Shown here: in pieces, positions 25,395 through 34,504 of the stretch
Layout: every line of letters starts with the position of its first letter
How positions within the stretch are numbered: position 1 is the first letter of the stretch
Source of the DNA: Senimuribacter sp049852125
GTDB lineage: Bacteria > Bacillota > Clostridia > Peptostreptococcales > Anaerovoracaceae
Assembly (NCBI RefSeq): GCF_049852125.1
Contig: NZ_CP187532.1
Location: forward strand, 496,001 to 560,000
DNA: 64,000 bases
Reading direction: 5' to 3'
The notes under the pieces: model-generated
Database searches by the model: none
Told to the model about the DNA's origin: nothing
The model's input: the letters and a program-made list of their open reading frames with translations, nothing else
Made by a program: the position numbers and the translations under genes

Positions 25395-25922
25395 CTAGCG
25401 CGGATCAAGACGGTATTCAAAGAAAATCATTTCTTCTGGAATGACGCCCTGATGCATCACTTCTGCGGAGCCTGCGAAGCGGAAGCCCAGGCTTTGGTAA
25501 AGTCCGGCGGCTCGCCGGTTTTCCGCCCAGGTATCCAGCCGCATCACGGTGCAGCCTGTCTTTTTTGCCAGATCCAGGGCGAAGCGTGTCATTTCTTTGC
25601 CCAGTCCCTTTCCTGCCGATGACGGCGGAATGCAAAGGGTGTGCAGCACTAGCACTTTATCCGGCGGCGCAGGATAAAGCCAATCGATAGTCTGATAGGC
25701 TTCTGGCTGGTCGTGATTTAAAATCATGCTGGCGCACAGAACCTCATTTTCGTATTTCACATATAGCGTTTGCGCGGCGCAGCCTTTTACTGCGGTTTCT
25801 CTGGTAGGATAAACACCTTTCTGCCAGTTGCAGCTGGTGCCGCAGCTTTCTTCGTAAGTTAGCAGTTCTTCGTAGGATTTAGTAACGGCGTCGATGTCGC
25901 CGGAATTTGCAAGTCGTATCAT
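25395..25922 (-). CDS. GNAT-family N-acetyltransferase
   Basis: 175 residues covering one GNAT fold. The acetyl-CoA-binding motif is seen as LCIPPSSAGKGLGKEMTRFA (core SSAGKGLGKEM, about 98-108), with LDTWAENRRAAGLYQSLGFRF (about 131-151) as the following conserved beta-bulge region. It moves an acetyl group from acetyl-CoA to an amine; the target is not predictable. AGGAGGAA lies before the start. It stands alone on the minus strand, opposite thiC. Confidence 0.85.
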   Translation of the reverse strand: MIRLANSGDIDAVTKSYEELLTYEESCGTSCNWQKGVYPTRETAVKGCAAQTLYVKYENEVLCASMILNHDQPEAYQTIDWLYPAPPDKVLVLHTLCIPPSSAGKGLGKEMTRFALDLAKKTGCTVMRLDTWAENRRAAGLYQSLGFRFAGSAEVMHQGVIPEEMIFFEYRLDPR

Positions 25923-26115
25923 CAGTAGTTCCTCCTGCAGATTATTATAGCAGATACAATATACGCGTCAAGGCGCTTCTTGTGTATAAATCATGGCAAA
26001 CGCGCGGAGAATCTAATAATGTCGGATCTTTCTGTTATATTTTGCATGAAGTGCCAAAAAAGCAGAGTTCTTTTTCTGCGCTGTAGAAAAAACGAAATAA
26101 ATAATAATTTTAACA

Positions 26116-26163
26116 AGTGAATAAATATACATATTGACGATTTGCGGTGGTACGCTGTATAAT
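26116..26163 (+). promoter_or_regulatory. Promoter of the sigma-54 activator gene with ArgR-like box
   Basis: TTGACG (26134-26139), 18-base spacer, TATAAT (26158-26163): a near-consensus housekeeping promoter. Immediately upstream and touching the -35 is GTGAATAAATATACAT (26117-26132), which resembles the ARG-box consensus (TGAATAATTATTCA). It suggests that the arginine repressor/activator senses arginine and controls the activator gene. Confidence 0.55.
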
Positions 26164-26195
26164 CTAAGAAACAACGCGGAGGGAGATAGGCGACG

Positions 26196-27584
26196 ATGCT
26201 GAGACGGTATGCGGAACAGATTTTAAACTTGTATAATTTCGTAGATGGAATGATGATTGTAAATGCAGATGCCAGAGTTGAATATTTCGCTACATATCGA
26301 CCGGATGTAAACCGTCTTAAGGAAAAGAATCTGATAGGAAAGTACCTTTTGGATATTTATCCCGGCCTAACGGAGGAAACCAGCAGCATCCTGCGCGTCC
26401 TTCGAAGCGGTAAACCGATTTTTAATGAGTACCAGGTGCTGAGCACCTATGATGGACAAAATCTCAGAGCGGTGAATACTACTTTGCCGATTAGAGAAGG
26501 GAACACGATTGTAGGTGTAGTGGATGTGTCCAGATACATAGATTCGGAAATTGAACGGCAGGATATTGTGCTGAAGATCAAAGATGCGGACGACTATAAA
26601 CCTTTATATACTATAGATGATATCGTCACTTCCTCCATGCAGATGGAGATGATCAAGAAAAGGATTGCTATGATCGCGGGAACCGATTCTTCTGTTTTGG
26701 TTTGTGGGGAAACGGGAACAGGAAAGGAACTGGTGGCGCAGTCCATTCATACCAGCAGTTCGCGAAAGAACAAGCGATTTATTTCGCAGAACTGCGCGTC
26801 GATTCCGGAGAATCTAATGGAAAGCATTTTGTTTGGAACAGTGAAAGGCAGCTATACGGGAGCGGAGAACCGTCCGGGATTGTTTGAGATGGCGGCCGGA
26901 GGCACGCTGTTTCTGGATGAAATCAACTCCATGGAAATCAGCATGCAGGCAAAGCTGCTCAAAGCGATTGAGGAAAAGCAGATTACCAGAGTAGGGGGAC
27001 TTTCGCCGATTCCTATTGATGTAAAGATTGTGTCTGCCGTTAATAAACCGCCGATGGAATGTATCAGGGATGGGAAATTGCGAGAAGATTTATTTTATCG
27101 GCTTAGCGTAGTGCAGCTATTGCTACCACCGCTTAGGGAGAGGAAAAGCGATTTGTTCTTTTTAGTAAACCATTTTATCGGCCAATATAATCAGAAGATG
27201 CATCGAAAGATACTTGGGATCGATGAAGAAGTAGAGAATCTTTTTCGGAGTTATCATTGGCCAGGGAATGTTCGGGAACTGAAGAATATTATTGAAGGCG
27301 CGTTTAACGTAACGGATTCTGCCTTTATTCAATTACGGGATTTGCCGGAATATTTGCTTAGTACATCGTGGGCAGAGACCAGCTTCAAACAGGATGGAGC
27401 AATGCTGCCGAATCTCGATGACCCGGATTTCTCAATGGAAAAGACGTTGGCTGATTTTGAAATTAGCATCATAGAGAAAGCGTTAACACAGACTAGAACT
27501 ATGAGCGATGCTGCTAGAAAATTAAAAATCTCTAAGCAGGCGCTGAATTATAAGATGAATAAATATGACCTTTACCGGAAATAG
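26196..27584 (+). CDS. Sigma-54-dependent transcriptional activator (PAS-AAA-Fis, RocR-like)
   Basis: 462 residues: an N-terminal PAS-like sensor (about 10-120), a central AAA+ domain with Walker A GETGTGKELVAQ (about 173), the sigma-54-contacting loop GSYTGA (a variant of GAFTGA), Walker B GGTLFLDEI and the arginine finger region LREDLFYRLSV, and a C-terminal Fis-type helix-turn-helix (MSDAARKLKISKQALNYKM). The architecture and the GTVKGSYTGAENRPG segment resemble RocR, the arginine-catabolism activator of Bacillus. A -24/-12 promoter starts 86 bases after the gene and drives the deiminase-fold operon, so local activation of that operon is the obvious inference. The ligand of the PAS domain is unknown. 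Confidence 0.92.
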   Translation: MLRRYAEQILNLYNFVDGMMIVNADARVEYFATYRPDVNRLKEKNLIGKYLLDIYPGLTEETSSILRVLRSGKPIFNEYQVLSTYDGQNLRAVNTTLPIREGNTIVGVVDVSRYIDSEIERQDIVLKIKDADDYKPLYTIDDIVTSSMQMEMIKKRIAMIAGTDSSVLVCGETGTGKELVAQSIHTSSSRKNKRFISQNCASIPENLMESILFGTVKGSYTGAENRPGLFEMAAGGTLFLDEINSMEISMQAKLLKAIEEKQITRVGGLSPIPIDVKIVSAVNKPPMECIRDGKLREDLFYRLSVVQLLLPPLRERKSDLFFLVNHFIGQYNQKMHRKILGIDEEVENLFRSYHWPGNVRELKNIIEGAFNVTDSAFIQLRDLPEYLLSTSWAETSFKQDGAMLPNLDDPDFSMEKTLADFEISIIEKALTQTRTMSDAARKLKISKQALNYKMNKYDLYRK

Positions 27585-27642
27585 TACAAGGAACTTGACA
27601 AAAACGTAAAGTTTTTTTGATTTCGTCGATGAAGGTATCTTT

Positions 27643-27666
27643 AAAACCGCTGATTCAGCGGTTTTT
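27643..27666 (+). terminator. Intrinsic terminator of the activator gene
   Basis: AAAACCGCTGA and its exact complement with a 2-nt loop, followed by TTTTT. It abuts the sigma-54 promoter that follows. Confidence 0.85.
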
Positions 27667-27669
27667 CTT

Positions 27670-27685
27670 TTGGCATAAAAATTGC
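27670..27685 (+). promoter_or_regulatory. Sigma-54 (-24/-12) promoter
   Basis: TTGGCAT, five A, TTGC: the invariant GG (27672-27673) and GC (27684-27685) are 10 bases apart as required, and the hexamers match the TGGCAC-N5-TTGCA consensus closely. It lies 60 bases before the first deiminase-fold gene and right after the sigma-54 activator gene. Confidence 0.88.
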
Positions 27686-27746
27686 GCTTGTTATACACAG
27701 TTGTACAACAAGGAGTGAGCAAAAAAACAATGAGGAGGAGGCAGAG

Positions 27747-28700
27747 ATGAGCGAAGGAGAAAAAAGACTGGATATCGATGCGATTCCGGGAGAACGATGG
27801 TTTCCAAAAGAGACGGCCTTTGAAGATGATATGAGCCTTTACTGGGGCGACTGGGGCGTCGCGTCTGAAGTCGACAAGCTGCGAGCGGTTCTTTTACGTC
27901 GGCCCGGCAAAGAGATAGAAAGCTTTGATGCTGCGCAGTACCGCTTTTCTGACGAGCCTGTGGACGTGGAACTGATGCGTGCCCAGCATGATCGGGTAGC
28001 TGACATTTATCGAGAACATGGCGTTAAGGTTTATTATGTGGAAGAACAGAGAGAGGATCGTCCCAACGCGATCTTCTGCAGAGATCTGATGTTCATGACG
28101 CCGGAAGGCGCGATTATCACACGCCCTGGCATGGCGGCGAGACGCGGGGAAGAACGATATATTGCAAAGGCTCTTGCGGATATCGGCGTACCGATTGTCA
28201 GAACGATTAACGGTGACGGCATGTTTGAAGGCGCAAACGCTATGTGGGTGGATAGAAAGACCGTCGTACTTTCCACTGGCAGCCGCTGTAACAGAAGCGG
28301 GTATGAGCAGGTGGAGACAGAGCTACGCAGAATGGGGGTGACGGAAATACTGCATATGCAGCAGCCGTACAGCAACATTCATATCGACGGACTGATGAAC
28401 GCGGCCAGCCATGATACCGTCATGGTTCATGCGTCCCAAGTGCCTTACGATGTATTGGATGTTCTGAAGAAGAAGGGCTATAAGATTTTGGAAGCGCCTT
28501 CTACTACCGAGGTAAGAGAGACCTTTGGATGTAACTTTGTTGCGTTGGAACCGGGTCTGATTCTGATGCCGGAAGGAAATCCGAGATGCCAGGCAATGCT
28601 GGAGGACAATGGAATCAAAGTGATTACGGTAGACATTTCTGAAATTATGAAAGGCAGAGGCGCGCTGCATTGTATCACTGCGTTTCTAAAGAGAGGGTAA
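27747..28700 (+). CDS. Arginine deiminase/amidinotransferase-fold hydrolase, copy 1
   Basis: 317 residues, shorter than ArcA. It belongs to the guanidino-group-modifying superfamily (deiminases, dimethylargininase, agmatine deiminase, amidinotransferases). Seen: LLRRPGKEIE near the N-terminus, IFCRDLMFMTPEGAI (substrate-binding Asp), FEGANAMWVD, the catalytic His in NIHIDGLMN and the catalytic Cys in ALHCITAF eight residues from the C-terminus. All catalytic positions are present. The substrate could be arginine, citrulline, methylated arginine or another ureido/guanidino compound; the sequence does not decide. First gene of the sigma-54 operon, 15 bases before its paralogue. Confidence 0.82.
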   Translation: MSEGEKRLDIDAIPGERWFPKETAFEDDMSLYWGDWGVASEVDKLRAVLLRRPGKEIESFDAAQYRFSDEPVDVELMRAQHDRVADIYREHGVKVYYVEEQREDRPNAIFCRDLMFMTPEGAIITRPGMAARRGEERYIAKALADIGVPIVRTINGDGMFEGANAMWVDRKTVVLSTGSRCNRSGYEQVETELRRMGVTEILHMQQPYSNIHIDGLMNAASHDTVMVHASQVPYDVLDVLKKKGYKILEAPSTTEVRETFGCNFVALEPGLILMPEGNPRCQAMLEDNGIKVITVDISEIMKGRGALHCITAFLKRG

Positions 28701-28715
28701 AGAGAGGTACACAAT

Positions 28716-29660
28716 ATGACAGAAAAAAAGAGAGATATTGACGCGATTGCGGGAGAGCGGTGGTTTCCAAAGGAATCTACGATCGTTGACGACATGCAGG
28801 CGCTTTGGGGCGACTGGGGCGTCTGTTCTGAGGTAGACGAGCTGAAAGCAGTTTTGATGCGCCGTCCGGGCAAAGAAATCGAGAACTTTGATTGGCAGGC
28901 AGCTCGCTTTAAATCAGCCATCGATCCGGAAAGATTTCGGGCGCAGCACGATGGTCTTGCGGACATTTACAGAGCTCACGGCGTAAATGTGCATTACATT
29001 GAGGAGCAAAGAGAAGATAAGCCTAACGCACTGTTTTGCAGAGATCTGGTATTGATGACACCAGAGGGCGCGATCGTGACAAGACCTGCCATGGAGGCAA
29101 GGCGGGGAGAGGAACGATATGCTGCAAAGGCTTTGGCGGACCTTGGGGTACCGATTATCAGAACCATCTGCGGCGACGCAACCTTTGAAGGCGCCATGGT
29201 CATGTGGGTGGATCGTCATACGGCGATTCTGGCATCTGGCGTGCGCACCAACCGCAGCGGATACGAAATGGTGGAATATGAGCTGAAACGCATGGGCGTG
29301 ACGGAAATTCTACATATGCAGGTGCCTTACGGACACGCTCATATCGACGGAAATCTGAATTTTGCCAGCCATGACGTGGCGATGATTCACGCATCCCAGG
29401 TGCCGTACGATGTGTGTGACGCTTTGAAGAAGAAGGGCGTAAAGCTTTTGGAATGTCCGTCACAGACTGAGGCGAAGGAGAGTTTTGCCATTAACTTTGT
29501 CGCGCTGAAACCGGGGCAGATTGTAATGCCGGCGGGAAATCCAAGAAGCCAGGAGCTCCTTGAAAAAAATGGAATTGACGTGATTCCTGTAGAATTCGAT
29601 GAAGTCATGAAAGGGTTCGGCGCGATTCACTGCTGCACCGCATTCCTGAAAAGAGGATAA
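28716..29660 (+). CDS. Arginine deiminase/amidinotransferase-fold hydrolase, copy 2
   Basis: 314 residues and an obvious tandem duplicate of the preceding gene: the opening DIDAIAGERWFPKE and the WGDWGV, RRPGKEIE, RRGEERY and VMPAGNPR segments recur in the same places. The catalytic residues are kept (FCRDLVLMTPEGAI, FEGAMVMWVD, AHIDGNLNFAS, AIHCCTAF). Differences cluster around the active-site loops (for example EGAM against EGAN, HIDGN against HIDGL), which suggests a different but related substrate or a two-subunit enzyme. AGAGAGGT precedes the start. It is followed 9 bases later by the M28 peptidase. Confidence 0.82.
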   Translation: MTEKKRDIDAIAGERWFPKESTIVDDMQALWGDWGVCSEVDELKAVLMRRPGKEIENFDWQAARFKSAIDPERFRAQHDGLADIYRAHGVNVHYIEEQREDKPNALFCRDLVLMTPEGAIVTRPAMEARRGEERYAAKALADLGVPIIRTICGDATFEGAMVMWVDRHTAILASGVRTNRSGYEMVEYELKRMGVTEILHMQVPYGHAHIDGNLNFASHDVAMIHASQVPYDVCDALKKKGVKLLECPSQTEAKESFAINFVALKPGQIVMPAGNPRSQELLEKNGIDVIPVEFDEVMKGFGAIHCCTAFLKRG

Positions 29661-29669
29661 GGAGGGAAC

Positions 29670-31397
29670 ATGGGTATTTATGAGAAATTGTCCGGCGAAC
29701 TGTCATTGGACAACATCTATGAAAATATGGCTTACCTGGTAGATGAGGTAGGAGAAAGACTCTCCGGTACGCCGGAGATGAGAAAAGCGACAGAGTTTAT
29801 CTGTGGTAAGATGCAGGAATATGGCGTGGAAGCGCACATCGATCACTTTCCGATGTATCAAAGCTATCCGAAAGAAGCGTCGCTGACCGTGCTTGCACTG
29901 GAGAACAAAGAAATTCCGGCAAGACCGGTTTGCCACATTAAATCGACTCCAGCAGAGGGAATCAGCGGTGAACTGATTTATCTGGGCAGCGGCACTTACG
30001 AGGATTATGAAGGAAAAGACGTCACAGACAAGATTGTCCTGACAGATATGAATTGGAGTCCGGGAAGACCGGAAAAGGCAAGGATCGCCTGGGAGATGGG
30101 CGCGAAGGCGCTGATCATTATGAACTGGGGAAAGGCCGAGGATGATCTGATTCAGATGGGCGCTGTTAAAGCACAGTGGGGAAATCCGACGCCGGATACA
30201 GACAAAGATATCGTAGATCTGACTGTGATCAGCGTTTCACGCGGCAACGGGGAATATCTCGCGGCCCTTTGTGAGAAAGGGCAGGTCAAAGTGCACCTGA
30301 CTGCGGAAGCCACCAGGGAATGGATTACGGCAGATCAGCCTATCGGCAGAGTTTACGGCGGAAAGAGCAACGGACAGTATGTACTGGTGGGAAGCCATGT
30401 TGACGCATGGGGAAAGTCTGCTATTTGTAACGCTTCCGGCAACGCGTTGAATTTAGAGCTTGCCCGCTTATTCTATAAGTACAGGGCGGAGCTGAAACGG
30501 GACGTAGTCTTTGTATTCTGGGACGGTCATGAAATCGCCGAAGGCGGCGGTTCCACCTGGTATGCGGACAACTATTGGAAGGATATGAATGAAAACTGCC
30601 TGGCCTATATCAACATTGACAATTTGGCCATCAAAGGAACAACCATTCCAGGCGTGGAAGGTCAGCCGGAATTAAAGGAATTCCTGACCGGCGCGATTAA
30701 AGAAATTTGGGGCCAGGAAGGAAAATGGCATCAGGCATATAAGGGCGGCGGAGACTCTTCTTTCTTCGGCGTTGGAGTACCGTACTGCTCCTTTGCGACG
30801 GAGTACACAGAAGAAAAATTGAAAGAATTGAATTACGCATTCTATAGTCCTTGGCTTCACAGTGATTCCGACACGATAGATAAGCTGGATAGAGGGCTTT
30901 TGTCAGGCCATGGAAAATATTTTGCCTATGTTATTGAAGCAATGGTGAATGGAGACAGAGTGCCGTATGATTTGCAGGCTTTGGCAGAAGACGCGGAAGC
31001 ACAGTGGGCGCAGATTCAGGAAGTAGCCGGTTACGGCGCGGCGCTTATTTCTGATTTGAGCGAAACCGTTGCAGACTATGCCGGGGCGCTGCGAAAGCTT
31101 TGGGCATGTAAGGACAAGGAAAACTTTGGCGATACTTATGATAAGCTGGCGCTTTATTGTGAACGGCAGACGACCATGCTACGCTGCTATTCTGGACGGT
31201 ACGGACAAGATTCCTGCTGCGCTCTGCTGACAGAGAATCCAATGCCGGCGATGGCACAGGCTTTAACGGCGTATAACCGGGCCGAAGAAGGTTCTCACGA
31301 ATATTATTTGTGGGAAACGCAGATTCTGCGGGTAAAACACATGGTTTATGATGCCATGTATCATTCCATAGAGATGATACAGCTTGGCGTTCAATAA
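29670..31397 (+). CDS. M28-family metallo-aminopeptidase
   Basis: 575 residues. A PA-like insert occupies about 95-200 and the zinc peptidase domain follows: VGSHVDAWGKSAICNASG (His and Asp ligands), FWDGHEIAEGGGSTWYA (Glu region), NIDNLAI and the final His in SPWLHSDSDTIDKLD. There is no signal peptide, so it acts in the cytoplasm. It would release free amino acids from peptides; with its operon partners, the likely cargo is peptides or conjugates carrying guanidino or ureido side chains. AAGGAGG lies before the ATG. Confidence 0.88.
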   Translation: MGIYEKLSGELSLDNIYENMAYLVDEVGERLSGTPEMRKATEFICGKMQEYGVEAHIDHFPMYQSYPKEASLTVLALENKEIPARPVCHIKSTPAEGISGELIYLGSGTYEDYEGKDVTDKIVLTDMNWSPGRPEKARIAWEMGAKALIIMNWGKAEDDLIQMGAVKAQWGNPTPDTDKDIVDLTVISVSRGNGEYLAALCEKGQVKVHLTAEATREWITADQPIGRVYGGKSNGQYVLVGSHVDAWGKSAICNASGNALNLELARLFYKYRAELKRDVVFVFWDGHEIAEGGGSTWYADNYWKDMNENCLAYINIDNLAIKGTTIPGVEGQPELKEFLTGAIKEIWGQEGKWHQAYKGGGDSSFFGVGVPYCSFATEYTEEKLKELNYAFYSPWLHSDSDTIDKLDRGLLSGHGKYFAYVIEAMVNGDRVPYDLQALAEDAEAQWAQIQEVAGYGAALISDLSETVADYAGALRKLWACKDKENFGDTYDKLALYCERQTTMLRCYSGRYGQDSCCALLTENPMPAMAQALTAYNRAEEGSHEYYLWETQILRVKHMVYDAMYHSIEMIQLGVQ

Positions 31398-31415
31398 GTA
31401 ATAAGGAGGAACAAA

Positions 31416-33107
31416 ATGAAGAACGGAAGTATCTCAAACAGAAGATGGTTCCTTGCAGCGGCATTCGTCCTGGGCATGCTGGTATTCACGCAGTATGCTT
31501 TTGGGGAGGATGGAGAAGAAGTGCAGAAGTATTATGGCGCACTCTCTTTGATTACGCCGTTTATCGCAATCGTATTGTCTTTTATTACAAAGCAGGTCGT
31601 GCTGTCGCTGGCAGCGGCGGTTTTTGTAGGCGCGACCATTATTAACGGAGGCAATATCTTCACAGGCTTCCTGCGCATGTGCGACACATATTTTGTGGGC
31701 ACGGTAGCTGATTCCTGGAACGCGTCGCTGATGCTGTTCATTCTGGCTGTAGGCGGCATGATCGCAGTCATGAGCCGGATGGGAGGTATGCAGGCGATGG
31801 CGGTGGCCTTGGCAAAGAAGGCGCAGGGGAGCAAAAACGTAATGGTTATGACGTGGGTACTGGGATTGATTATTTTCTTTGAAGATATCGCGAACTCTCT
31901 CATCGTCGGACCGACTATGCGTCCTGTTTCTGATGAGGCAAAGGTTTCCAGAGAAAAACTATCCTACGTCATCGATTCAACGGCAGGACCGGTCACGGAT
32001 ATGGCGCCCATTTCATCATGGGTTGCCCATGAAATCGGTATGATTACACTGGCCTTCACTTCCATCGGTATGGAAGCGGCTAACGTATACGGTATTTTCC
32101 TACAGACCATTCCGTACAGATTTTACAACATTTTCGCCATAGCCATGGTTATCATCATCGTGCTGATGCAGAGAGACTATGGTCCAATGTACAAAGCAGA
32201 AAAGCGTGCGAGACTGACTGGAAAGCTTTATGAAGACGGCGCGAAGCCGATGATGAGTAAAGAACTGGATGCAATGAACGTGGCAGAAGGTGCAGAGCTT
32301 CGCATCCGTAACGCGGCAATTCCAATTCTTGTATTTATCGTTGTAACGGTAGCGGCGCTGTGGTACACAGGCGGCGGCATGGATGCAGGCTTTACGCTGG
32401 AAGGCATTGCAACAGCCTTTGGTAATACGGATGCAGCTTCCAGTATCTTATATTCGGTAATCTTTACATCGATCCTGTGCATCATCATGGCTGTGGCTCA
32501 GAAGATTATGACCTTAAAGGAAGCGATTGACGTGTGGCTTTCCGGCTGCAAGGAGCTGCTGTTTACAGTAACAATTCTGCTGCTTGCCTGGTCAACAGGC
32601 AGCGTCATGAGCGATCTTGGAACAGGCGCTTACATTTCCGGTATGGTTGGCGGATCTATTCCTGTTATCCTGCTGCCGATGATTCTGTTTATTATCTCCT
32701 GCTTCATGGCGTTCTCAACAGGTACATCCTACGGTACATCGGGTATCATGATTCCGATTGCATTCCCGATTGCAGTCGGCATGGCTGATGGAGAGGTTGG
32801 CACGCTGGCAATTGTGACCATTGCGGCAGTGACCTGCGGCGCGGTCTTTGGCGACCACTGTTCTCCGATTTCCGATACCACGATTATGAGCTCTATGGGT
32901 TCTGCGGCAGACCTGATGGATCACGTAAAGACCCAGATTCCATATGCTATAACGGTAGCGATTGTGGCGGCGCTGGGCTTCATTTTGGCAGCTGCAGGCG
33001 TATCTCCGTTGATTATCCTGCCTCTGGGCGTTGTGCTTCTGATCGGTATTGTCAGAATACTGGGAAAGAGTACGAAGCTGGAGGACTTGCAAAAAGAAGT
33101 GAATTAA
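31416..33107 (+). CDS. NhaC-type Na+/H+ antiporter family transporter
   Basis: 563 residues with about 12-14 membrane segments; the first acts as an anchor and is followed by a short acidic loop (GEDGEEVQKYYG). The family pattern is clear in MGGMQAMAVALAKKAQG, SLIVGPTMRPVSDEAKVSREKLSY (core GPTMRPVSDE), FSTGTSYGTSGIMIPIAFP and GAVFGDHCSPISDTTIMSS (core GDHCSPISDTT). Members exchange Na+ for H+ or carry amino acids and amines. Placed last in the sigma-54 operon, it may import the operon substrate or export the product (for example ornithine or citrulline). The exact solute is unknown. Confidence 0.85.
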   Translation: MKNGSISNRRWFLAAAFVLGMLVFTQYAFGEDGEEVQKYYGALSLITPFIAIVLSFITKQVVLSLAAAVFVGATIINGGNIFTGFLRMCDTYFVGTVADSWNASLMLFILAVGGMIAVMSRMGGMQAMAVALAKKAQGSKNVMVMTWVLGLIIFFEDIANSLIVGPTMRPVSDEAKVSREKLSYVIDSTAGPVTDMAPISSWVAHEIGMITLAFTSIGMEAANVYGIFLQTIPYRFYNIFAIAMVIIIVLMQRDYGPMYKAEKRARLTGKLYEDGAKPMMSKELDAMNVAEGAELRIRNAAIPILVFIVVTVAALWYTGGGMDAGFTLEGIATAFGNTDAASSILYSVIFTSILCIIMAVAQKIMTLKEAIDVWLSGCKELLFTVTILLLAWSTGSVMSDLGTGAYISGMVGGSIPVILLPMILFIISCFMAFSTGTSYGTSGIMIPIAFPIAVGMADGEVGTLAIVTIAAVTCGAVFGDHCSPISDTTIMSSMGSAADLMDHVKTQIPYAITVAIVAALGFILAAAGVSPLIILPLGVVLLIGIVRILGKSTKLEDLQKEVN

Positions 33108-33129
33108 AAGGTTTTACAGCAATAGAAAA

Positions 33130-33161
33130 AGAGGCTGGCACGTCATCATGTGTCAGCCTCT
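33130..33161 (-). terminator. Hairpin between convergent NhaC and patatin genes
   Basis: AGAGGCTGGCAC (33130-33141) pairs with GTGTCAGCCTCT (33150-33161, one mismatch). The T-run lies on the minus strand, so it primarily terminates the patatin gene but may serve both. Confidence 0.75.
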
Positions 33162-33167
33162 ATAATA

Positions 33168-34304
33168 TTAGTCGGCGATACCGAGATTGACCAGCATTTT
33201 TGCCGCATCAATTTCTTCTCGGAAAAGACGCAGGGCATACTTTGAAAGAAGATGATTGATGTTGTCGTTTTCACGTAAGGTTTCGGCGATGAAAATGACA
33301 GCTGTTTTTTTATTGGCGGATTTGATAATTTCTTTGAGTTTTGCAATGTTTAGAGTGTCGTGCGTAAAGGTGGAGGAGGTTTCTTTGCGCGCTGCGTCAA
33401 CTGCAATTTTCAGCGCTTCGGTAAAGGTTTTCTGGCTGTAGAGAATCAGCGGGTCCAGTTCAAAGATTTTGGCGGCATGGTCAGCCTGACGGAGCAGGCG
33501 GCCTGTAAACGCCCCTTTGATAAAGGTATAGTAAGCGCCGTCAAAAACGCCGAAGGTTTTCATGGCGTCCAGATAACCGATGCGCAGAATTCGGCGAGCA
33601 TTTGCTTTGTCAAAGGTCAAAAAGTCTCCTAAATCCCACTTGCTTTCGATGAAGGTAAGATTGGGAACCTCTTTTAGTTTTTCTGGACGAAATCTGCCGA
33701 CAGCGTCAAGATAGACGGCGATGACTTCGGTAACGCCTTTTTCCAACGCCATGGCGACGGGCAGGTTGTCGGCATAGCCGCCATCGATGAAGTAGCGTCC
33801 ATCAATTTCGATGGGATGGACTGCGGGAAAAGCAGAGGCGCTGGCTGTAATGTAGTCGTACAGCTGTCCTCTGGGAATATCCTCTTTCCAGAGATAATGG
33901 GGGCGCATGGATGGAATTTCTACAGTGACCAGACCGAAGTCAACAGGAGAACGTCTAATATCTTCTTCGTTTACATATTCTCGCAAAAGGCTTTGCAGAC
34001 CTGATGTGCCGGCGCCGCGATTTAGGAGGAATTCTTTGACATAATCCTGCAGTTGCGCTTTCGCGTCGATATCAAAGACCATATCTGTTTCCATTTCACG
34101 CCAGAGATTGGCGGTTTTAATTGGATCACCCTGCATGACCATCGCGCCGTTGATCGCGCCGACAGAAACCCCGATCACAATATCGATCTGCACGCCTAGT
34201 TCGGTAAGAGCCTGCCAGACGCCGCACTGATATGCGCCGCGAGATCCGCCGCCGCTGAGGACCAGCGCAGTTTTTTTCTTAGGAGAAACCGGGCTTTTTT
34301 TCAT
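33168..34304 (-). CDS. Patatin-like phospholipase family protein
   Basis: 378 residues. The patatin catalytic dyad is visible: the oxyanion loop GGGSRGAYQ (about 18-26), the nucleophile Ser in GVSVG (about 44-48) and the Asp in DGGYADNLP (about 171-179). These proteins hydrolyse lipid acyl esters; RssA/YjjU-like relatives are common in Firmicutes and their physiological substrate is mostly unknown. There is no signal peptide. The C-terminal 120 residues are helical and basic, possibly membrane-associating. Monocistronic, divergent from the sirtuin gene. Confidence 0.88.
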   Translation of the reverse strand: MKKSPVSPKKKTALVLSGGGSRGAYQCGVWQALTELGVQIDIVIGVSVGAINGAMVMQGDPIKTANLWREMETDMVFDIDAKAQLQDYVKEFLLNRGAGTSGLQSLLREYVNEEDIRRSPVDFGLVTVEIPSMRPHYLWKEDIPRGQLYDYITASASAFPAVHPIEIDGRYFIDGGYADNLPVAMALEKGVTEVIAVYLDAVGRFRPEKLKEVPNLTFIESKWDLGDFLTFDKANARRILRIGYLDAMKTFGVFDGAYYTFIKGAFTGRLLRQADHAAKIFELDPLILYSQKTFTEALKIAVDAARKETSSTFTHDTLNIAKLKEIIKSANKKTAVIFIAETLRENDNINHLLSKYALRLFREEIDAAKMLVNLGIAD

Positions 34305-34504
34305 TTCTGAAATCCTTTCTGTTTTTTCGTACCCTTTTGTGGTATACTTAATTGATTAAGGCTATTGTACTATATTTTTGCAGTGGGTGGAATAGCCATT
34401 TCGCTGTCTTATCTATACTGCGCTTTGTTAACTGCCAGTATTCAGTGCGGTGCAAAGTGCAAACGAATTTGAAGATGGCGAAATCCACAAGGAGGTAACT
34501 GACA

